Positions 8,083 through 13,963 of a stretch of 13,963 nt of DNA are shown here, piece by piece. The stretch lies in assembly GCA_036444495.1 (NCBI GenBank), contig JAZGBC010000022.1, forward strand, positions 1 to 13,963, given 5' to 3'. Under the pieces are notes generated by a model. It did not search any database. It had not been told where the DNA came from and saw nothing but the letters and a program-made list of their open reading frames with translations. Numbering within the stretch: position 1 is the first letter of the stretch; every line of letters starts with the position of its first letter. This stretch comes from JAZGBC01 sp036444495. GTDB taxonomy: Bacteria; Pseudomonadota; Alphaproteobacteria; Kiloniellales; J153. The position numbers and the translations under genes were made by a program.

Positions 8083-8147
8083 TAGAGCAGCATCCGTTCA
8101 GATGGAATCGCTTTCAGCGATCCAACTGAACGGATAAAGCTGCTCTA
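8083..8147. repeat. Palindromic element, copy A
   Basis: A long imperfect hairpin. TAGAGCAG (8083-8090) pairs with CTGCTCTA (8140-8147), ATCCGTTCAG (8092-8101) with CTGAACGGAT (8126-8135), and GGA-ATCGCT with AGCGATCC around the loop TTC, leaving only a small internal loop and a bulge. It is non-coding, between fumC and the divergent small gene at 8350. It resembles the dispersed TAGAGC...ATCCG palindromes I remember from alphaproteobacterial intergenic regions; copy number cannot be judged from this window. Confidence 0.8.
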
Positions 8148-8159
8148 CCTATTGAAAAG

Positions 8160-8221
8160 TAGAGTAATTTTATCCGAACGGATGGAACCGGACCGGTTCC
8201 AGCCGTTCGGATATTGCTCTA
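8160..8221. repeat. Palindromic element, copy B, tandem with copy A
   Basis: ATCCGAACGG (8172-8181) pairs perfectly with CCGTTCGGAT (8203-8212), and TGGAACCGG (8183-8191) with CCGGTTCCA (8193-8201), leaving one unpaired central base. The outer arms TAGAG (8160-8164) and CTCTA (8217-8221) also pair. The left half shares the frame TAGAG...ATCCG..C.GATGGAA with copy A, so the two are diverged members of one family placed 12 bases apart. Confidence 0.8.
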
Positions 8222-8306
8222 GGCTTGCCCCCCCCGCGCGCCAAGCCCGCGGGCGGCGCATGTCCTAACGTTTCCTTAACCCGGTCCAGGGAATCATGGC
8301 GGGTTC

Positions 8307-8324
8307 GGGCGGCTGTTGCCGCCC
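8307..8324 (+). other. Small perfect hairpin in the leader of the 81-residue gene
   Basis: GGGCGGC (8307-8313) pairs with GCCGCCC (8318-8324) around the tetraloop TGTT. It ends about 10 bases before the AAAGG ribosome binding site of the gene at 8350. No T run follows, so it is not a terminator; it may influence translation or mRNA stability. Confidence 0.45.
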
Positions 8325-8349
8325 AGGAGCGTCGTGAAAGGCCGCTTCC

Positions 8350-8595
8350 ATGGACGATCAAAGTGACGAGGATCTCAGCCAGCGCGATCTGTCGCAGGTC
8401 GCCGAGGAGAACCTGACGCCCGAGGAGCAGAACGAACTGAAGCGGCGCTTCGACGGTTTCCTGGCTCTTCTGCGCGAAAAAATGGGGAGCAAACGTCGCC
8501 CGCGCGCCAAGTCGAAGCCCAAGATCGAGCCCAGGCTCGACAACAAGAACGTCCAAAGTTGGGATCCGCCGGTGGTACCGCGTAAGCCCTCATAG
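8350..8595 (+). CDS. Unrecognised small protein (81 residues)
   Basis: I do not recognise this protein. The N-terminal third is acidic (MDDQSDEDLSQRDLSQ), followed by a likely helix (residues ~23-46, EEQNELKRRFDGFLALLREK), a strongly basic stretch (KRRPRAKSKPKIEPR), and the tail SWDPPVVPRKPS. There is no signal peptide or membrane helix, so it should be cytosolic. The split of charge and lack of hydrophobic core beyond one helix suggest a partly disordered protein that binds a partner or nucleic acid (inference). ATG 8350 has AAAGG at good spacing. It is convergent with sspB. Coding is supported by the ribosome binding site and the reading frame; shadow ORFs on the other strand look poorer. 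Confidence 0.6.
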   Translation: MDDQSDEDLSQRDLSQVAEENLTPEEQNELKRRFDGFLALLREKMGSKRRPRAKSKPKIEPRLDNKNVQSWDPPVVPRKPS

Positions 8596-8659
8596 GGTCG
8601 GCGGCGCGCCGTTCAGTCCAGCGGTCCAGGGGCGGGGCGTCCAGACAATCGGGACCGTT

Positions 8660-9202
8660 TTATTTCTTTCGGAAAGTGTCCAGCGTGACCACCTTGGCCG
8701 ATTCGGGCTCGGTCTCGGCGGCCGGTGTTTCCGCTTCGGCGGCCTGTTCTTCCGCTTCGGCGTTGCTGGCCGCAACCTCGGGCTCGCCCAGGTCGCCGCG
8801 CAGCAGAGTCACCTCGCCGCCCGCGGCCGCTTTCGTCCCGCTCGCGCCGAACTGCAGCCCGAAACGCACGGAGGGGTCGGCGAAGGCCGTGACCGCGGCG
8901 AAGGGGACGGTCAGATGCTCCGGCACGTCCGCGAAGGATAGGGTGACATCGAAGGCGTCCGTTCCCAGCTCCAGCCCCCAAAACTGGTGCTGAAGAACGA
9001 TAGTCATTTCGTTCGGGTAACGCTTGCGCAATTGGTCCGGCACCACCGTTTCCGGGTGGTCCGTGCGGAAGGTGATGTAGAAGTGATGGTTGCCCGCCAA
9101 GCCGTGCTCGGCGGCCTCGGCCAAGGCCGCCTTGACCACGCCGCGCAGCGCCTCCTCGACCATCCGGTCGTACTTCAGGCCGTCGTCCGACATGCATTTC
9201 AT
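8660..9202 (-). CDS. sspB: ClpXP adaptor SspB (alphaproteobacterial type)
   Basis: A 180-residue adaptor that binds ssrA-tagged proteins and delivers them to ClpXP. The folded domain spans residues ~8-130: YDRMVEEALRGVVKAALAEA helix, then HHFYITFRTDHPETVVPDQL, YPNEMTIVLQHQFWGLEL, and FDVTLSFADVPEHLTVPFAA, which form the tag-binding sheet. The acidic Ala/Glu-rich linker (about residues 140-170) is followed by the C-terminal AKVVTLDTFRKK, the short ClpX-docking peptide expected at the end of SspB. ATG 9202 has GGAGG 11 bases upstream. ATG 9193 (MSDDGLKYD) is an alternative that matches homologue N-termini equally well. The gene lies immediately downstream of the tmRNA gene on the same strand. 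Confidence 0.93.
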   Translation of the reverse strand: MKCMSDDGLKYDRMVEEALRGVVKAALAEAAEHGLAGNHHFYITFRTDHPETVVPDQLRKRYPNEMTIVLQHQFWGLELGTDAFDVTLSFADVPEHLTVPFAAVTAFADPSVRFGLQFGASGTKAAAGGEVTLLRGDLGEPEVAASNAEAEEQAAEAETPAAETEPESAKVVTLDTFRKK

Positions 9203-9333
9203 CCCTGGCTCGTCCTCCGGCCTTGTTATCGTATGAATTACGCCGGAGTGGGGCGCTTCTGTTGCCAGGTGCGCCCCGAACCCCGCCTTGGCGTGTGACG
9301 GCCAAGGACTTAGATTTGGCCTACCAGCCGCAA

Positions 9334-9372
9334 TTAAGCGGCGAGGCGAGCCTCACTGTAGTTGTCATTCGC
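9334..9372 (-). other. tmRNA proteolysis-tag reading frame
   Basis: From the resume codon GCG (9372-9370) the frame reads ANDNYSEARLAA and stops at TAA (9336-9334). With the alanine carried by tmRNA itself the full tag is AANDNYSEARLAA. The AND-N-Y start is typical of alphaproteobacterial tags (SspB and tRNA-Ala-derived part). The terminal LAA is the ClpX recognition end. The frame is shorter than an ordinary ORF cut-off and is part of ssrA, not an independent gene. Confidence 0.92.
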
Positions 9373-9457
9373 AACTAAAGTGTTGGCCCGATAACGGTGG
9401 TACCATACCGGGCACCGACCATATCTTTACCACGCGCGTCGATCCTGTTTCGCCCCC

Positions 9458-9508
9458 GTCGGGTGCCCTCCGCGACCCGATAGCCCGGGCCCATGCGGAG
9501 GGCGAAAC
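9458..9508 (-). other. Intervening segment excised from the pre-tmRNA
   Basis: These 51 bases join the encoded CCA end of the acceptor piece to the 5' end of the coding piece and must be removed to give the two-piece RNA. They contain a perfect 9-bp inverted repeat, GCCCTCCGC (9503-9495) with GCGGAGGGC (9473-9465), nested inside the acceptor stem. RNase P and 3' processing enzymes are the expected cutters by family knowledge. Confidence 0.8.
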
Positions 9509-9595
9509 TGGTGGAGGCGCCGGGTACTGCCCCCGGGTCCGCAGCGCTTATTCCATATGACCGTTTAGCGCCATAGCCGGTTGCCCGGCCCCTGT

Positions 9596-9624
9596 AATAT
9601 AGGGCTTTTGGGGGCGGGTTGGAA
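9596..9624 (-). promoter_or_regulatory. Promoter of ssrA
   Basis: On the minus strand a -10 hexamer TATATT (9596-9601) is preceded, after 17 bases, by TTCCAA (9619-9624) as a weak -35. The predicted start near 9590 falls on the first Gs of the acceptor piece, which fits the inferred 5' end. The remainder of the gap up to thyX (9625-9804) shows no other clear feature. Confidence 0.5.
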
Positions 9625-9804
9625 CCACTGGGGGAAAGGCGAAAAAATACCAGGAATCCAGCATTTTTCCGGGTCGCCGTGCGGGCTTCTTAACCTTTGC
9701 GGGACAGGCTGATTGGTTGGTTCTTGCTTTATCCCCAAGTTTCATGTGTTCCGATGGCCACAAGTCTCTCGGCATGGGGCGAATCCGGGGGTAAGCTAAA
9801 ACCC

Positions 9805-10821
9805 ATGAGCGCATCACGGAAAGAGGCCGATTCGCGAGTGCCGGAGGCGCCGGGAGCTGGAGCCCCGGGCGCCACGGGACGCAGGCTGCTGAACGAGGCC
9901 CAGGAAGCCGAGATCAGGGAACTGCGCGAGGAGCAGTTCGAGACCCGCCGAACCACCGTTCCCGAGCTCGAAGAGATCCTTTACGAGCCGCTGCCCGTGC
10001 TCGATCGCGGTTTCGTCCGGGTCATCGACTACATGGGCGACGACGGGGCCATCGTTCAGGCCGCGCGGGTGTCCTACGGCAAGGGTACCCGGAAACTCCG
10101 CGGCGATGCCGGGCTGATCAATTACCTGCTGCGCCACCGGCACACCACGCCCTTCGAGATGTGCGAGATCAAGTATCACGTGAAATTGCCGATTTTCGTG
10201 GCCCGGCAGTGGATCAGGCACCGCACGGCCAACGTCAACGAATATTCGGCGCGCTATTCGATCCTGGACAAGGAGTTCTACATCCCGGCGCCCGACAGCC
10301 TCGCGGCCCAGTCCGAGCTCAACCGCCAGGGCCGGGGAGACGTGCTGGAAGGCGAGGAGGCCGCGCGCGTTTTTCAGATTTTGCAGGAGGATTCGGAGCG
10401 CTGCTACGAGCACTACGAGGAGATGCTGAATGCGCGCGAGGACGGCTCGGTGATCGACGAGAGCAAGACCGGTCTGGCCCGCGAACTGGCGCGCATGAAC
10501 CTGCCGCTCAACATCTATACCCAGTGGTACTGGAAGTGCGACCTGCACAACCTGATGCATTTCCTGTCCTTGCGCGCCGATCCCCACGCGCAATACGAGA
10601 TTCGCGCCTATGCCGAGGTGATGCTGGAGACGGTGCGGCGCTGGGTACCCATGACCTATGGGGCCTTCGCCAATCATATGATGGAGGGTGTGAAGCTCTC
10701 CGGCGGCGCGCTCGCCGTGGTCAAGCGTCTGCTCGCGGGCGAACGCGTGGCGCAGGAGGAGTCGGGACTGTCCAAGCGCGAATGGGCGGAGTTGATGATC
10801 GTGCTCGATCGGCAACCCTGA
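9805..10821 (+). CDS. thyX: FAD-dependent thymidylate synthase ThyX
   Basis: A 338-residue flavin-dependent thymidylate synthase that makes dTMP from dUMP with methylene-tetrahydrofolate, FAD and NADPH. The ThyX motif RHR-x7-S is intact: R138-H139-R140 through S148 (RHRTANVNEYS), followed by ARYS. Other family segments are DDGAIVQAARVSYGKGT, LLRHRHTTPFEMCEIKYHVK, LARELARMNLPLNIYTQWYW and HFLSLRADPHAQYEIRAYAE. The first ~55 residues (Ala/Gly/Pro-rich) precede the domain and make it somewhat longer than typical. ATG 9805 is the likely start; in-frame ATG 9754 and TTG 9697 add residues without family character. No thyA is visible in the window. Confidence 0.96.
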   Translation: MSASRKEADSRVPEAPGAGAPGATGRRLLNEAQEAEIRELREEQFETRRTTVPELEEILYEPLPVLDRGFVRVIDYMGDDGAIVQAARVSYGKGTRKLRGDAGLINYLLRHRHTTPFEMCEIKYHVKLPIFVARQWIRHRTANVNEYSARYSILDKEFYIPAPDSLAAQSELNRQGRGDVLEGEEAARVFQILQEDSERCYEHYEEMLNAREDGSVIDESKTGLARELARMNLPLNIYTQWYWKCDLHNLMHFLSLRADPHAQYEIRAYAEVMLETVRRWVPMTYGAFANHMMEGVKLSGGALAVVKRLLAGERVAQEESGLSKREWAELMIVLDRQP

Positions 10822-10985
10822 GTTTTAAAACGCGCAAAGCTACGCCTCTTTTTTGATTCACCACTGCCCTCGACTCCGTGCTAATGTTTTCCAATTCCTG
10901 GTTTCCCGTGGCCGGGAGAGCCTACGTTGCCACAAAACGATGGCTGGCCGTCCAATCGCCGGCCGAAAGAAAAGGAACTTAAGCC

Positions 10986-11174
10986 ATGGAGAGAGCGCGC
11001 GTGTTTTTGCGCGGCTTGTGGCGCGACGAAAGCGGCATTTCTTCGGTCGAATATGCGTTGCTGCTGGCGTTCATCGCCGGCGGCATCATATTCGCGGCCG
11101 AGGAGCTGGCAAACGCCGTAGAAAACCAGATGCGAGACACTGCGGACTGTCTCAATTCCACCGCTACTTGCTAG
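10986..11174 (+). CDS. Flp/Fap-type pilin component (type IVb prepilin)
   Basis: A 62-residue prepilin of the Flp family, the major subunit of tight-adherence (Tad) pili. A short positively charged leader ends at G17 and is followed by the prepilin-peptidase motif G-x4-E-Y (E22, Y23) and a hydrophobic segment to about A38. The C-terminal part is polar and contains two cysteines, C55 and C62, six residues apart. ATG 10986 has AAAGGAA about 10 bases upstream. No cpa/tad assembly genes are visible in this window, so it may be an orphan pilin or use machinery elsewhere. Confidence 0.85.
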   Translation: MERARVFLRGLWRDESGISSVEYALLLAFIAGGIIFAAEELANAVENQMRDTADCLNSTATC

Positions 11175-11298
11175 CAGATCGAGTGCGTTAGTCTAGTACG
11201 GAGCGGGGTGGGCCGTTGCGCCGGCTGGTTGTACCTTACAAGCGGACCCTGTGGGTAAGACGCCGGTGTCGCCCTGTCGGCGCAAAGGGAGGTGTTGC

Positions 11299-11721
11299 GT
11301 GGCAAAAGTAAATATGACCACGGAGTTGGGCGTTCCCGCCCAGACCGTTTGGAATATGATCGGCGGTTTCAACGGCTTGCCCGACTGGCATCCGGCGATC
11401 GAGAAATCAGAGCAGAGCGAGGAGGGCGGCGCCACCTTGCGCACCCTGTCGCTCGCCGGCGGTGGGACCATCGTCGAACGCTTGGAGCAGAGCGACGACA
11501 AGGAGCGCACCTACACCTACTCGATCCTGTCCGGCCCCCTGCCGGTGGCTGACTACGTGGCTGAGATCCGGGTGCGGGAGAACGAGGGCGGCCAGGGCTG
11601 CTCGGTCGAATGGTCGAGCGAATTCAATCCCTCCGGCGCGCCGGAAACCGATGCGGTGGCGGCGATTCGCGGCGTCTACGAGGCCGGCTTCGAGAACCTG
11701 AAAAAGATGTTCGGCGGCTGA
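11299..11721 (+). CDS. SRPBCC family protein (START/Bet v1-like fold)
   Basis: A 140-residue protein of the SRPBCC superfamily, whose members have a helix-grip fold with a deep hydrophobic ligand pocket. It reads VPAQTVWNMIGGFNGLPDWH at the N-terminal helix and loop, then TLSLAGGGTIVERLEQ, YSILSGPLPVADYVAEIRV, EWSSEFNPSGAPE, and a long C-terminal helix ending NLKKMFGG. Close homologues are common but uncharacterised, and the ligand is unknown. GTG 11299 is preferred over ATG 11251 because GGGAGG sits 6 bases upstream and the family starts at AKVN. Its stop lies 52 bases from the stop of the convergent mrp gene. Confidence 0.85.
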   Translation: MAKVNMTTELGVPAQTVWNMIGGFNGLPDWHPAIEKSEQSEEGGATLRTLSLAGGGTIVERLEQSDDKERTYTYSILSGPLPVADYVAEIRVRENEGGQGCSVEWSSEFNPSGAPETDAVAAIRGVYEAGFENLKKMFGG

Positions 11722-11773
11722 AGCGGCCGATCGCCGTTGTGCGGCCGGCCAGGGTCGCCCGAACACCGGCTTC

Positions 11774-12928
11774 TCACTGCATGACGATCTTGGGCGCCGG
11801 GCGGGCGCCGCCCGCCTGCTGGGCGTCGAGTTGATCCCGGACCCGTTCGGCGATCTGCACGAAGGTCTTGGCGTGCTCGCCCTCGGGGTGGGAGACCACG
11901 ACCGGGCGTCCGCTGTCCGAGGTCTCGCGAATCTCCATGTCCAGCGGCACCTCGCCCAGGAACTCCACCCCCAGCCTCTCCGCTTCGCGCCGCGCGCCGC
12001 CGTGGCTGAAGATGTGCGAGACCTCGCCGCACTTGGGACAGACGAACAGGCTCATGTTCTCGATGATGCCGAGTACGGGCACGTCCACCTTGCGGAACAT
12101 GTTGAGCCCCTTGCGCGCATCCATGAGCGCGATGTCCTGGGGTGTCGAGACGATGATCGCGCCGGCCAGCGGGACCTGCTGGGACATGGATAGCTGGGCG
12201 TCGCCCGTGCCCGGGGGCATGTCGACCACCAGGACGTCGAGTTCGCCCCAGTCCACATCGCGCAGCATCTGCTGGATCGCGCTGGTGACCATGGGTCCGC
12301 GCCAGATCATGGGCGTGTCGTCGGGCACCATGAAGCCCATGGACATGCATTTGATGCCGTAATTCTCGAGCGGCTTCAGGGTTTTGCCGTCCTCCGAGGT
12401 GGGCTGGCCGCTGATCCCCAGCATGCGCGGCTGGGAGGGCCCGTAGATATCGGCGTCCATCATCCCGATCTTGAGATTCAAGGTGCCGAGCGCCAGAGCC
12501 AGATTGGCCGCGATCGTCGATTTGCCGACCCCGCCCTTGCCACTGGCGACCGCCACGATGGCCTTGATACCCGGGATCGTCGTCCCGGCGATGCCCGGCC
12601 CGCGCCCAGGCTGGGGCGCGGCGCCCGTGGGCCTGCCCGCCGGCGGCGCCTGATCCGGACCGTTGCCCGCCGGCGCCTCGCTGTGGGCTGTGAGCACCGC
12701 GGTGACCGAGACCACCCCGTCGAGTGCGTGTATCTTGCTCTCAGCCTCCTGGCGCAGGGGCTCCATGGCCTCACCTTTTTTGGGGTCTACCTCGATGGCG
12801 AATCCCACGTTTCCGTCCTTGATGACCAGCCCCGAAACCATGTCGAGACTCACGATATCCTGGCCCGAATCGGGCTCGATCACGGTCTTCAGTGTCTCGC
12901 GCACGAGCTGCTCGTTTACCTGACTCAT
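11774..12928 (-). CDS. mrp: Iron-sulfur cluster carrier Mrp/ApbC (P-loop ATPase)
   Basis: A 384-residue cytosolic ATPase of the Mrp/Nbp35/ApbC family, which binds and transfers iron-sulfur clusters to apoproteins. Residues 1-80 form a MIP18/DUF59 domain; a Pro/Gly-rich linker (~82-118) follows. The deviant Walker A motif GKGGVGKST is at residues 130-138, with MMDADIYGPSQPRML downstream. DVLVVDMPPGTGD (230-242) is the Walker B-like region. The cluster-binding CPKC motif has C296 and C299. ATG 12928 has GGAG about 9 bases upstream; an upstream in-frame extension to 13207 is on the opposite strand of hflK and lacks family character. The gene is divergent from hflK. Confidence 0.95.
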   Translation of the reverse strand: MSQVNEQLVRETLKTVIEPDSGQDIVSLDMVSGLVIKDGNVGFAIEVDPKKGEAMEPLRQEAESKIHALDGVVSVTAVLTAHSEAPAGNGPDQAPPAGRPTGAAPQPGRGPGIAGTTIPGIKAIVAVASGKGGVGKSTIAANLALALGTLNLKIGMMDADIYGPSQPRMLGISGQPTSEDGKTLKPLENYGIKCMSMGFMVPDDTPMIWRGPMVTSAIQQMLRDVDWGELDVLVVDMPPGTGDAQLSMSQQVPLAGAIIVSTPQDIALMDARKGLNMFRKVDVPVLGIIENMSLFVCPKCGEVSHIFSHGGARREAERLGVEFLGEVPLDMEIRETSDSGRPVVVSHPEGEHAKTFVQIAERVRDQLDAQQAGGARPAPKIVMQ

Positions 12929-13086
12929 CCTTGAAAACTCCGCTTCCCCGCCAATATGCGCAGGAGATGACTCCTGGCGCGATTTCAGTCCCAAGACTTT
13001 ACGTTCGTGGCAATGGCCTTCCGTGATATAAGGCGTCCGACCGGCATTTGAAGCCGGTGCCGGATAGAACAAGGGAAATAGCGCAG

Positions 13087-13963
13087 ATGCCCTGGGAAAA
13101 CAAAAGTAGCGGTGGCGGCGGCCCATGGGGCGGCGGCGGTTCCAATGGCGGCAATGGCGGCGGGCCCTGGGGCAGCGGTGCCGGTGGCGGGGGTGGACGC
13201 CAGCCACCGGATTTGGAGGAAATGATCCGCCGCGGTCAGGACCGTTTCAAGGGCTTGCTGCCCGGGGGCGGCCTGGGCGGCGGCAAGGGGTTCATCGTCA
13301 TTCTGGCGGCGATCTTGGTTATTTGGCTGTTCACGGGGGTCTATCGGGTACAGCCGGACGAACAGGGCGTGGTGCTGCGGTTCGGCAAGTGGGTTGAAAC
13401 CACACAGCCGGGTTTGAACTGGCATATGCCTTTTCCGATCGAAACCGTGTTGACCCCCAGCGTCGAGCGCATCCAGGCCATTGACGTCGGGTTCCGCTCG
13501 GCCGGGGTCGAGCGCACCCGGGGCCAGGCGCGGGATATTGCGGAAGAGAGTCTCATGGTGACCGGCGACCAGAACATCGTCGATATCGATTTCACCGTGC
13601 AGTGGAAGATTTCGGACGCCGGGAACTATCTTTTCAAGATCCGCAATCCCGAGCAGACGGTGAAGATCGTGGCGGAAAGCGCCATGCGCGAGATCATCGG
13701 GCGCACCGATATCCAACTGGCGCTGAGCGAGGCGCGCGCGACCATCGAGTCCGAGTCGCGGGCCCTGCTTCAGAGCATCCTGACCGAATACGAGGCGGGC
13801 ATCGAGATCACGGAAGTGAAGCTTCAGGACGTCCAGCCGCCGGCCCAGGTCATCGACGCTTTCGACGACGTGATCGGCGCGCGGCAGGACAGGCAGCGCC
13901 TGCGCAACGAGGCCGACGCCTACCGCAACGACGTGCTGCCGCGCTCCCGCGGCGAGGCGCAGC
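13087..13963 (+). CDS. hflK: HflK, membrane protease regulator subunit (cut by window edge)
   Basis: The first 292 residues of HflK, an SPFH/Band 7 protein that with HflC surrounds the FtsH protease in the inner membrane and modulates it. A Gly-rich, low-complexity N-terminus (residues 9-37) is followed by the cytosolic segment PDLEEMIRRGQDRFKGLLPG typical of HflK. A single membrane helix (~69-88) comes next, then the SPFH domain beginning at YRVQPDEQGVVLRFGKW, and DFTVQWKISDAGNYLFKIRN. A charged helical region (ARQDRQRLRNEADAYRNDV) is cut by the window. ATG 13087 has AGGGA upstream. An hflC gene would be expected next. Confidence 0.95.
   Translation, partial: MPWENKSSGGGGPWGGGGSNGGNGGGPWGSGAGGGGGRQPPDLEEMIRRGQDRFKGLLPGGGLGGGKGFIVILAAILVIWLFTGVYRVQPDEQGVVLRFGKWVETTQPGLNWHMPFPIETVLTPSVERIQAIDVGFRSAGVERTRGQARDIAEESLMVTGDQNIVDIDFTVQWKISDAGNYLFKIRNPEQTVKIVAESAMREIIGRTDIQLALSEARATIESESRALLQSILTEYEAGIEITEVKLQDVQPPAQVIDAFDDVIGARQDRQRLRNEADAYRNDVLPRSRGEAQ

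Larger units (their letters stand above)
9250..9592 (-). ncRNA. ssrA: Transfer-messenger RNA, circularly permuted two-piece form
   Basis: Transcribed on the minus strand, the acceptor piece comes first (9592-9509). It has a T-arm with CCGGG/CCCGG around a 7-base loop (9520-9536), the acceptor 3' strand CGCCTCC (9519-9513), and an encoded ACCA ending at 9509. After a 51-base intervening segment the coding piece starts with GGGGGCG (9457-9451), which pairs with CGCCTCC in a 7-bp acceptor stem (one G-U). Pseudoknot PK1 is visible: CGGTG (9417-9413) pairs with CACCG (9399-9395), and CCCG (9412-9409) with CGGG (9390-9387). The tag frame follows. The 3' portion holds hairpins 9286-9307 and 9250-9277; the exact 3' end is uncertain. 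tmRNA with SmpB rescues stalled ribosomes and tags the nascent chain for proteolysis. Permuted two-piece tmRNA is known from alphaproteobacteria and some other lineages. Confidence 0.93.

Noticed and set aside
8265..8281. TTAACC-type sequences (also near 9690) as CtrA binding sites
   Set aside because: Only half-sites are present; the full TTAA-N7-TTAA arrangement is missing.
8622..8665. Possible terminator between the 81-residue gene and sspB (CGGTCC...GGACCG then TTTTATTT)
   Set aside because: The stem is only 6 bp with a 24-base loop and runs into the sspB stop codon, so support is too weak.
9288..9560. Open reading frame on the plus strand across the ssrA region
   Set aside because: It is antisense to a structured RNA gene, and its codon usage is unlike its neighbours.
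10822..10855. Possible terminator after thyX (TTTTAAAA palindrome and a run of six Ts)
   Set aside because: No stem longer than about 4 bp directly precedes the T run.
12961..12976. Inverted repeat CAGGAG/CTCCTG in the mrp-hflK divergent gap
   Set aside because: It could be an operator, but a 6-bp repeat with a 4-base spacer is expected by chance in GC-rich DNA and no promoter element was convincing beside it.
12929..13207. N-terminal extension of Mrp to 13207
   Set aside because: It runs antisense through the hflK start, and the DUF59 domain begins at the ATG at 12928, which has a ribosome binding site.

Overview
The window looks like core chromosome of a high-GC alphaproteobacterium, probably near the Rhodospirillales; this placement is inferred from gene content, since no rRNA is present. 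Pointers to the class are a circularly permuted two-piece tmRNA gene, an alpha-type SspB, the small DUF4169 and ribbon-helix-helix proteins near fumC, a FAD-dependent thymidylate synthase (ThyX), and an mrp/hflK neighbourhood. I see no phage, transposase, CRISPR or defence genes.

Layout. 1-601 (-): N-terminal part of a class III nucleotide cyclase, cut by the window edge, with a good sigma70-type promoter. The divergent gap holds an orphan rho-independent terminator on the plus strand. 885-1388 (+) and 1414-2028 (-): two convergent flavin-reductase-fold proteins. 2130-2336 (-): DUF4169-like small protein. 2491-6381 (+): a very large AsmA-family envelope protein with 76-residue internal repeats. 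6378-8026 (-): ribbon-helix-helix protein and class II fumarase (fumC). 8027-8349 has no gene: it holds two related tandem palindromes (8083-8147, 8160-8221) and a small hairpin ahead of an unrecognised 81-residue protein (8350-8595, +). 8660-9202 (-): sspB. 9250-9592 (-): permuted ssrA (tmRNA) with its own promoter. 9805-10821 (+): thyX. 10986-11174 (+): Flp-type pilin. 11299-11721 (+): SRPBCC protein. 11774-12928 (-): Mrp/ApbC iron-sulfur carrier. 13087-13963 (+): start of hflK, cut by the window edge.

How the genes relate. The clearest functional unit is ssrA followed on the same strand by sspB. tmRNA tags stalled nascent chains (encoded tag ANDNYSEARLAA), and SspB hands tagged proteins to ClpXP. 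Mrp and HflK are divergent, an arrangement often seen in alphaproteobacteria, where hflK leads an hflKC membrane-protease-regulator operon. The rest are housekeeping genes (central carbon metabolism, dTMP synthesis, envelope biogenesis) without an obvious shared pathway.

I found no convincing new multi-gene system. The most noteworthy signals are the ssrA-sspB pairing with possible competing folds in the pre-tmRNA, the tandem palindromes, the orphan terminator at 714-754, and the AsmA gene lying between two small genes that I remember as usually adjacent.
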